This document shows positions 55,565-64,000 of a DNA stretch of 64,000 nt, piece by piece; positions within the stretch are counted from its first letter, which is position 1; every line of letters begins with the position of its first letter. The notes beneath the pieces were generated by a model. That model ran no database searches, was not told where the DNA came from, and was given only the letters and a program-made list of their open reading frames with translations. Both the position numbers and the translations under genes were made by a program. Source of the DNA: Akebia trifoliata (taxonomy: Eukaryota > Streptophyta > Magnoliopsida > Ranunculales > Lardizabalaceae); NCBI GenBank assembly GCA_017979445.1, contig CM030715.1, forward strand, positions 11,958,187 to 12,022,186, read 5' to 3'.

Positions 55565-56215
55565 TAATGACTTGATTTGACATATGTGACACATTGATTA
55601 TTTTGTAAAATTTTGAGAATTTTTTTTTTCAAAGATCTGAGTAAATCTGAGTAAGTGAATGACTTGACTTGACATTTATGACACATTGATTTTTTTTGTA
55701 AAATTTCGATAAATTTAATTTACAAAAATCTTTGTAAATCTGAGTGAATGATTAAACTTAACATCTTTCACATATTGATTCTTTTGTAAATTCTCGGGAC
55801 AAAAATATTTTCAAAGATTGTGTAAGTCTGAGCGAATGATTCGACTTAACAACTTTGACATATTGATTCTTTTGTATATTCTCGGGACAAAAATATTTTC
55901 AAAGATCTGTGTAAATCTGAGTGAATGATTCAACTTAATATATTTGACATATTGATTCTTTTGTAAATTCTCGAGACAAAAATATTTTCAAAGATCTGTG
56001 TAAATCTGAGTGAATGATTCGACTTAACATCTTTGGCATATTGATTCTTTTGTAAATTCTCGGGACAAAAATATTTTCAAAGATTTGTATAAATCTGAGT
56101 AAATGATTCGACTTAACATCTTTAACATATTGATTCTTTTGTAAATTCTCGAGACAAAAATATTTTCAAAGATCTGTGTAAATCTGAGTGAATGATTTGA
56201 TTTAAATATTAAATA
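55565..56215. repeat. Tandem array, ~88-bp unit, about seven copies
   Basis: The unit reads ACATATTGATTCTTTTGTAA, ATTCTCGGGACAAAAATATT, TTCAAAGATCTGTGTAAATC, TGAGTGAATGATTCGACTTA, ACATCTTTG. The left two copies are more diverged, the five right ones nearly alike. No coding content. Confidence 0.92.
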
Positions 56216-56875
56216 ATTTTATTTATTCAATCTCATAACTCTCGTTCCATGATTTGTAGTAATCTGTAAATGTTGAGAAAAAAATTGAAAACAAATCTTT
56301 GGAAGAACTTTTAATAGTTTCAGAAAAATATATCCACTTTAAACTTTTATTGTCAAATTTTAAAAATAGACATAAATTCCTAAATTTTTATTTGATCTGG
56401 ATTAACTTCAAGAAAAGTTACTTAAAAATGATGCCTACCATAAAACTAATGGTACATTAGTTTAGAGTCCTTAAAAATAGAATCCTTAAAACCAGGTTAG
56501 ATTCCTTGTACAAGTTAAAAATTTTAAACCGTGTAAGTGAATATACCATATGAAATAACTTTTTTTTATTTGGCAATCGCAATTAAGTGCATTGGTCCTA
56601 CTAGAACTTGAAAACTTCAAGATTGAAATTGTTGTATTTGATAATAACCATGTTGGCCAACTCACACACAATGACAAAATTTAAAACCTCTTTAAATAAA
56701 CGGCAATGCCTGCAAATTAATCTCCAAAGGTACATGCAAAAAATGTTTCTCATTCCAAAATATACTCAAAAATACAGTTATATATGGAATAAAGTTACAT
56801 ATTTCTTTTCTCCATAAGCAGCAATGACTTTCAGCAGTTATATTTGTCCTTGTTTCAGTAATCATGAACCACCCT

Positions 56876-56878
<3 letters not shown>
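56216..56878. other. AT-rich stretch without a gene
   Basis: Nothing recognisable. Near 56725-56825 is a sequence (TGGAATAAAGTTACATATTT and CTTTTCTCCAT) repeated near 58228-58257, a first member of the 57-60-kb repeat family. Confidence 0.35.

Positions 56879-56953
<75 letters not shown>
56879..56953. repeat. (AT)n microsatellite
   Basis: About 37 uninterrupted AT dinucleotides. Confidence 0.97.
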
Positions 56954-56954
<1 letters not shown>

Positions 56955-56958
<4 letters not shown>

Positions 56959-59900
56959 TTTTAATTTTAAAAAATTCATAATTCTATAGAAATTTCGACA
57001 GCATCTCCTCTTAAAAATGGACATATGAAATGTTCCTGATAAACCTTAATAATATCAATAACACTAAAGACCTATCTCCGATAGTCTCGAGCATAAAAAA
57101 GAAATATAGTATAAGCACATTATAGTAAATAAACAATTATAGGTGCATGAATCCACTCATGTTTGATGCCACGTAGAAGTAGAAACAACAGCTAACACCA
57201 ATAAAATTGAAGTTGAGCATCCATATAGTTCAAATCTACATCAAACAATCAAAGTAGATGAGTCAAATATAGTTAAGGTTGATAGTGTACGCAGAATGCA
57301 TAGAAAATTATCAAATTACCCTTATAAATATATATTTACAAAGTTGATATTTAGGGAACGGATCAAGGTATGCCATATGAAATTACATATGTAAAAACAA
57401 TGTAACATTAATAAATTTTCAAAATATGGGTTAGGAGTTTGGGATTGAGCTGATTTTTTGTGAGGATGATCTCTATAATGGGAAGATCATCCTGAAAAAA
57501 TTTAGTCCAATAATTTGTAAATCACTTTTGATGGATTTATAAGTTTTAGATTGAGCTAATTTCTTGTGAGGATGATCTTCTCATCATAGTGACCATCTTA
57601 TTTCTTGTGAAGATGAATTATAATAAATTTATAAATATAATATTTTATAATTTTAAAAAATTCATAATTCTATAGAAATTTCGACTGCATCTCTTCTTAA
57701 AAATGGACATATGAAATGTTCCTGATAAACATAATACGCAATCCAACATAATGCATACAGAATGCATAAAAAATTATTATATAGTAATTTATTCAATGTC
57801 AAAAGGCATCTTTTGACATTAGAACAGAACAATACGTTAGTCAATGTCAGACAGCGCCTTCTGACATTAGATCAGAACAATACGTTAGTCAATGTAAGAA
57901 GACGCCTTCTGACATTAAATCAGAAGTATTTTAACCAATGTCATAAGGTGCCTTTTGATATAGATGAGAACTATTTTAATTGTCTTCCTATGTTATTATT
58001 TGTTGTGCGTGATACACTTTTATACAAAATACGTGCATCTTAACAAATCACTGAAACATAGAACTCACTTATACATGTTTCAAAAATCAGAAACAAAGCA
58101 TCTTACATGCACATAGGTATACTACACGAACTACGGTGGGTAGGATTCGTCCTAGTAATGTGTAACCGTGTCCATACCATGGGATGTTTTTCCCATTCCA
58201 AAAGATACCAAAAATACTGTCATATATGGAATAAAGTTACATATTTCTTTTCTTCATTAAAGGCAGTAATCATTATAAAGTACCAATTAATAAATATTAT
58301 CAAAAGCACTAAAGACCTCTCTTTCATGGTCTCAAATATACAAATGAAATGTAGTATAAGCACATTGTAGCAAATATAAACAAGTATATATGCATGAATC
58401 CACTCATGTTTGATCTCACGTAGAACTATAAACAATAGTTATATATGAAAATTGAAGTTGAGCATCCACATAGTATAAATCTACATCAAACAATTAAAGA
58501 AGATGAGTCAGGTCACATATAAAAATAACTTTATTAATTAATAAGATGAGTGAGTTCTAACAATTGTCAAATAACACTATTTCATATACTTATCAAATCA
58601 TGTATTTTTGTCAATGTACGAAGGAGACTTTCGACATTAGATCATATGTTATATATATATATATATAATAAATTTATAATTATAATTTTTGAATTTTATA
58701 ATCTATAATCCTATAAAATACTTTTGATTCTATACAAATTTCAGTAACATCTCCTCTTAAATATGGACATATGAAATTTTTCTGATAAACATAATACCTG
58801 TATAATCAAACCCAGAATGGTATATACATAACACATCCATATAATAAACATTTAACCGATCAGAAGTATTATAGTCAAGTATACAAAAGAAATGTAGTAT
58901 AAGCACATTGTAGTAAATATAAACAACTACATGTGCATGAATCCACTTATGTTTGATCCCACGTAGAAGTATAAACAATAGTTATATTCGAAAATTGAAG
59001 TTGAGCATCCACATAGTATAAATCTGTATAATCAAACCCAGAATGGTATATACATAACACATCCATATAGTAAATATAAACAAGTATATGTGCATGAATC
59101 CACTCATGTTTGATCCCACGTAGAAGTATAAACAATAGTTATATATGAAAATTGAAGTTGAGCATCCACATAGTACAAATCTACATCAAACAATTAAAGA
59201 AGATGAGTCAGTTCACTTATAAAAATAACTTTATTAATTAATAAGATGAGTGAGTTCTAACAATTGTCAAATAACACTATTTCATGTACTTATCAAGTCA
59301 TGTATTTTTGTCAATGTACGAAGGAGATTTTCGACATTAGATCATATGTTATATATATATCATAAATTTATAATTATAATTTTTGAATTTTTATAATTTA
59401 TAATCCTATAAAAATTTCAGCAGCATCTCCTCTTAAATATGGACATATTTAATTTTCCTGATAAAAATAATTCCTGTATAATCAAACCCAGAATGGTATA
59501 TACATAACACATCCATATAACAAACATTTAACCGATCAGAAGTATTATAGTCAAGCATACAAAAGAAATATAGTATAAGCACATTGTAGTAAATATAAAC
59601 AACTATATGTGCATAAATCCACTCATGTTTGATCCCACGTAGAAGTATAAACAATAGTTATATACGAAAATTGAAGTTAAGCATCCATATAGTACAAATC
59701 TGTATAATCAAACCCAGAATGGTATATACATAACACATCCATATAGCAAATATAAACAACTATATGTGCATGAATCCACTCATGTATAATCAAATCCAGA
59801 ATAGTATATACATAACACATCCATATAACAAACATTTAATCGATCAGAAATATTATAGTCAAGCATACAAAAGAAATGTAGTATAAGCACATTGTAGTAA

Positions 59901-60400
59901 ATATAAACAACTTTATGTGCATGAATCCATTTATATTTGATCCCACGTAAAAGTATAAACAATAGTTATATATGAAAATTGAAGTTGAGCATCCACATAG
60001 TACAAATCTATATAATCAAACTCAGAATGATATATACATAACACATCCATATAACAAACATTTAACCGATCAGAAGTATTATAGTCAAGCATACAACAGA
60101 AATGTAGTATAAGCACATTGTAGCAAATATAAACAACTATATGTGCATGAATCCATTCATGTTTGATCCCACGTAGAAGTATAAACAATAATTATATATG
60201 AAAATTAAAGTTGAGCATCCACATAGTACAAATCTACATCAAAATATTAAAGAAGATGAGTCAGTTCACTTATAAAAATAACTTTATTAATTAATAAGAT
60301 CAGTTCACTTATAAAAATAACTTTATTAATTAATAAGATGAGTGAGTTCAAACAATTGGTACATAACACTATTTTATGTATTATGAAGTCATGTATTTTA
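56955..60400. repeat. Higher-order duplicated AT-rich region
   Basis: Blocks recur in shuffled order. Block P (TTCGACAGCATCTCCTCTTA, then AATGGACATATGAAAT): 56993, 57681, 58741 and 59415. Block Q (GTAGTATAAGCACATTGTAG, GCATGAATCCACTCATGTTTG, CCCACGTAGAAGTATAAAC, GAAGTTGAGCATCCACATAG): about 57110, 58350, 58895, 59065, 59575, 59750 (partial), 59880 and 60110. Block R (CCAGAATGGTATATACATAA and CACATCCATATA): 58810, 59040, 59490, 59715, 59790 and 60025. Spacing varies (about 150, 227 and 518 bp), so these are nested duplications rather than a simple satellite. Repeated short open frames on the - strand (each beginning like FILLRGIKHEWIHAH) are products of block Q. Confidence 0.88.
57785..57965 (+). 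repeat. Palindromic 46-bp repeat array 3 (four units)
   Basis: Four degenerate units of the family seen at 46835 and 53917, forward orientation (CCTTCTGACATTAGATCAGA). Single related units, CAATGTACGAAGGAG then CGACATTAGATCATATG, also occur near 58611 and 59323. Confidence 0.9.
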
Positions 60401-60930
60401 TTCAATGTTAAAAGACTCCTAAATTCTTTAATGTCAGAAAGCACCTTTTGACAGAAGTAATATAGACATTAGATCAGAAGTATTATAATCAATGTCATAA
60501 GGTGCCTCTTGATATTAGATCAGAAGTATTATAGTCAATATCAAAAGGTACCTCTTGACATTAGATCAGAAGTAAATCTTCAATGTCAGAAGTCACCTTC
60601 TGACATTAAATCAGAAGTAAATTCTTTAATGTCAGAAGGCACCTTCTAACATTAGATCAGAAGTATTATAGACAATGTCAGAAGGTACCTTCTGACATTA
60701 GATCAGAAGTATTATAGACAATGTCAAAAGGTACCTCTTGACATTAGATCAGAAGTAAATTCTTCAATGTCAAAAGGCACCTTCTGACATTAGATCAGAA
60801 GTATTATACACAATGTCAGAAGGCAACTTCTGACATTAGATCAGAAGTAAATTCTTCAATGTTAGAAGGCACCTTCTGACATTAAATCAGAAATAAATTC
60901 TTTAATGTCAAAAGCATGATTTTCAGCATT
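60401..60930 (+). repeat. Palindromic 46-bp repeat array 4 (about eleven units)
   Basis: Forward-oriented units at ~46-bp spacing (60537, 60580, 60628, 60674, 60720, 60766, 60812, 60858 and others). The core is AATGTCAGAAGGYACCTTCTGACATT-like and the linker AGATCAGAAGTATTATAGAC or AGATCAGAAGTAAATTCTTC. A KpnI/Asp718-type GGTACC centre occurs in several units. Confidence 0.95.
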
Positions 60931-62201
60931 GGATCCAAAATCTACTTTGTATAGTAATAATACCTATGTCTATGAGTGAAACAAATTATCTTTATTTTAT
61001 TTGAATGGAGTGCCTCTAATGTCACATGAGAACTCAGAATTTGTCAAATGATTAAATCTCATTTTCAATGGTTAAAACATGAACAAATGACTAAAATTAG
61101 AGCAACTACACAGTTTGTAAGAAAAGAAGGTAATAGCTAAGATACAATTAATTGATAGCAAGTATTAAGAAATGGGTATTCTTCAACTTTTCTTCTCCTC
61201 TAATAAAAACCCAAAAGTAATCTTCAATAAATTACAACAAAACACAGATCTCAACACAACCCAAATCCTAAAATTCTCACAAACCCACAGAGGAAAGAAT
61301 CAGAAATCTAAGTTCCCAACAAAGTCATTGTTGCTATCACCCAATGAGTGATTGAGTATATGAGTCTAAGAAAAATCATTCTTTTAATCTTCTCTACTAA
61401 CATTGATGATATAAAAACAATAGAGTCAGGGTGCAATGTCAAAACAATAACTTAGTATCTTGTGTTTTGTCTGCTAGTTATACGCATTTCAAACATCTGA
61501 ATCTACACATAATATGACAAGACTATTATAATTAAAAGACGATAGTTATATTACTTTAATATATGAAGCAATGAGTATTTGAATGATTCCATCTTTCATA
61601 ATTCAACAATGCATAGTAAATTGGATTTTATATTTGTTTCCTGACGATAACTCAATTACTTCTTTATTGTCGTTTCGTCGATTTCTTTTAACTCTGCCCA
61701 ACGTTGCAGCCCGAGTTCGAAATGACACATTTTATCGTTGGGATGTTTTCTTTCGTATTGACGGGTCGTTCTCTAAGGTAATCCCGGGTTATCGTGATGC
61801 CAAACTTTTTGAATATTTTGTTTCACTTTCCATATCACAAGGACCACATAAGAAAAGTTATACATTTATAAAATACTTTTAAATCATATTGTGAATATTA
61901 AACAATCAAAGCGACTCACCTTCAATTTTTCTTTGTCTAATATTGACATCACGATCGCCCTCATCCTCTTCCACATTACCTGTAAGTATTAAAAGGTTTA
62001 ATTTAGTACCAATGTATACATATCATAATTGAAACTCATCATTTATCTTCACATTCGGTACACAAAACAAAATACAATTTAGTTCTATCACTACGATTCA
62101 CATGTACACCTTATTACAATAAAATTGTACACCCCATTTCTCATAAAGGATCCATTGTATTCATATAAAAATACAAACTAAGCAAAATAGAACAAATCTA
62201 A
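60931..62201. other. Noncoding stretch before the PMD gene
   Basis: AT-rich. The far right part may hold the 3' UTR of the PMD gene (- strand). Around 61583-61882 an open stretch on + (LFPDDNSITSLLSFRRF, RNDTFYRWDVFFRIDGSF) does not resemble a family I know and lacks supporting exons. No other gene seen. Confidence 0.4.
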
Positions 62202-63971
62202 CTAACTTCTCCTAGTTTTCCTACTCGGTTGTGCAGTCCCCTTCCCTTTTCGTGCTCTTTCGTTCATTGCAGATTGACCTTCATCATCGTCTAAAGGAGG
62301 AGATGGACTCCGTTGTTGTGGATGAATAATTTTGTACACATTCCTCTGGCACATCAACAACGTCTCTGATTCTTGGTTGGGTCCTAAGGAAATTGATTCT
62401 TTCAATAGACTCAATGCTATATTTCGCATCTCGACCTAACCCACATACATATGCACTAATTAATATTGTAAAAATGAGTAAATAATAAGGCACAAGTTTG
62501 ATTCAAATATGCAAAATCTAATCTACTGACTATGAAATTACCAGTTTAGCGATGTCTTTGGGGACAAACGCTCTATCAAATTGAGTTGGTCGTCGTCGTA
62601 TCACTCCAATACGATTGTCCGGGTTCTGGACGATCGTATGAAATATGTTGGCGAACCATTGATGATAAGCAGATTCAGCATCCCATGGAGAAATTACTTT
62701 AGATGCCAAAGTTTTGAATTTGAAGACATGCTTGAACCAATTCTTCCAATGGTCCTCCGTAAATTTGTACTAAACCCGATAAGTGAGTACATTCAAACCC
62801 CTTTACTCGAAGGTAGGTCGTATCGGATTGGGAGGGATGGTTTGGACATAACCAAACTGTCGAAAACACCTTACCGAGTGGTAAGGTTCAACGACGTTGT
62901 CCGCCCTCAGACAACCATTATAGAACGTGACTGGGTTAATTGGATTGTATTGTCTGTCCTCCCTGTATGGGTCCCAGATCACCTGTCAAACATATAAATT
63001 AGATTAAACATAATTACAAGCTCATTATATTATAGAAAATTGGATAAAATGTTTACCTCTTCCTTGATCATATCATCTATGGTCTCACGTAGACGTTGCA
63101 GTTCGTCAGTGGAAATAACATTTACAGAAGTTGGTTTCCACCGCTTGATACGGGGGTCACCAACATGATATTCATTATTCAAACCCACTTCGAAATGTGG
63201 GAAATGTTCATATATCCATGCCTGCAAATGAAAATACTGACTTGTTATTATATATACATCAAATTAATAACAAAACAAGATCTAATCTATGCATACCTGT
63301 AGCAATGGAAGATATCCAGCTATCTGTGTCACATCCTTTCTTGATGCGCACCCCAATTGTCTATACAAAATCACCAGTAAAGCGGTACCCCAAGAGAAGT
63401 CTTTGACGTTCTAAACGTCGCGCAACAATGTAAGGTATCTCGAGAATACCTTCTTCCCGGTTTTATCGACAAAAATTGTGCATCCCAAAACATATAACAA
63501 ATATGCTCTAACAACATTGTCTAGTTCTTGTGGGGTTGTAGTGTAACTGTACCCCTTAAAATTTTGAATTAAACAATTCATAGACACAGTATGACCCCTA
63601 TTCAGTTGCATTTCAGCCGCCACCTCTTCCAATTGAACATCCAAAGTCTCGGCAACTAAACGTCTAGCCGCTCCGTCAATTAATGGCCTCACAAAAATTG
63701 ACTGACCAGTAATTGGAATACCCAATATATGGTCGACGTCATCTATGGTGATTGTCATCTCACCGAATGGGAGATGAAATGTATTGGTCTCAGGGTGCCA
63801 TCGCTCAATGAAGGCGGTCAACAATGTCTTATTCAAATATTGGTATTTGAACCTACCAAGATTTAATAGACCAGAAGCTTGAATTTTTTGTTGAAAAGCA
63901 AGATTTTCAATTTCAACCTCCCAATCATCCAATTTCTTTGAATGATTAAATATAGTCAACGCATCGCTTTC
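62202..63971 (-). pseudogene. Plant mobile domain (PMD, MAIN-like) gene, 3' exons
   Basis: Exon borders from GT/AG: 63297-63971, 63057-63221, 62542-62982 and 62202-62435 (stop 62202-62204), all in phase 0. An acceptor (TTTGTAG) at 63972 shows that an earlier exon lies beyond the window. The first exon here has LLTAFIERWHPETNTFHLPF, GEMTITIDDVDHILGIPITG and LYRQLGCASRKDVTQIAGYL. The second has QAWIYEHFP and DPRIKRWKPT. The third has VIWDPYRED, GCLRADNVVEPYHS and RCFRQFGYVQTIPPNP. The last exon encodes a basic tail (ARKGKGTAQPSRKTRRS). This is the aminotransferase-like PMD of MAIN/MAIL1-type proteins and their transposon relatives. In-frame stops at 63411-63413 and two in the third exon (about 62812 and 62782) argue for a pseudogene, though splice sites are preserved. 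Palindromic array 4 lies 1.3 kb downstream. Confidence 0.85.
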
Positions 63972-63973
63972 CT

Positions 63974-64000
63974 ACAAATGATTACATGACGAACATAAGA
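63974..64000. other. Intron start of the PMD gene at window edge
   Basis: The last bases lie in the intron upstream (on -) of the exon starting at 63971; the gene continues outside. Confidence 0.5.

Noticed and set aside
58757..60188. Family of five similar 60-85-residue open frames on - (FILLRGIKHEWIHAH...)
   Set aside because: They are translations of the duplicated block Q, differ in length and frame end, and have no domain resemblance.
62581..62997. 138-residue + frame
   Set aside because: Antisense to PMD exon 3, which has canonical splice borders and family motifs on -.
1..64000. tRNA, rRNA or organellar genes
   Set aside because: No cloverleaf-type or rRNA sequence was noticed by eye; tRNA-like strings are only retroelement primer sites.

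Overview
The window is a gene-poor, transposon-dense stretch of a plant nuclear genome, most likely a eudicot. The evidence is nested LTR retrotransposons of plant lineages (Tat/Ogre-like and other Ty3/gypsy, Ty1/copia), a plant LINE, a plant hAT relic, PMD and Ulp1-type transposon-associated genes, and one intact intronless pentatricopeptide-repeat (PPR) gene. The species cannot be named from the sequence.

Layout. 1-8.4 kb: layered, decayed gypsy remnants (integrase fragment on -, LTR/PBS ends, gag relic on +, Athila-like PBS/LTR) with minisatellites. 8.43-23.64 kb: one large Tat-lineage gypsy element on the - strand, with both ends and a 5-bp target-site duplication (CTAAA) preserved. It has a full 2.25-kb 5' LTR on the right, a tRNA-primer site, three tandem-repeat arrays in the leader, gag, protease with G-patch-like motif, reverse transcriptase, two RNase H domains and integrase, all broken by stops and frameshifts. 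Its 3' LTR keeps only about 205 bp and abuts a fragment of a host HD-ZIP IV homeobox gene (START domain). 24.2-25.84 kb: gag, PBS and LTR of another - strand gypsy element. 25.87-26.02 kb: an imperfect foldback hairpin. 26.51-28.30 kb: the only clearly intact gene, a P-class PPR protein that I recognise as like Arabidopsis SOAR1 (At5g11310).

29.9-33 kb: a truncated LINE beside a ~150-170-bp AT-rich tandem array. 33.1-34.2 kb: a possible TIR/foldback element with ~65-bp internal repeats. 35.09-40.47 kb: a decayed but end-to-end Ty1/copia element on + with ~150-bp LTRs. 42.2-44.3 kb: a dead hAT transposase on -.

46.8-54.2 kb: a candidate composite element. A multi-exon PMD-like/coiled-coil/Ulp1 protease gene is bracketed by arrays of ~46-bp units whose cores are palindromes (AATGTCAGAAGG..CCTTCTGACATT); the left and right arrays are in opposite orientation, like repeat-built terminal inverted repeats. 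A gypsy 3' end sits in an intron of this gene, and a CACTA-like terminus abuts the right array. The same palindromic units recur at 57.8 and 60.4-60.9 kb, before a second, four-exon PMD gene (62.2-64 kb, -) that runs off the window. 55.6-60.4 kb is otherwise made of satellite-like and higher-order duplicated AT-rich repeats.

All calls come from reading the sequence; family assignments rest on remembered motifs and were not searched against databases.
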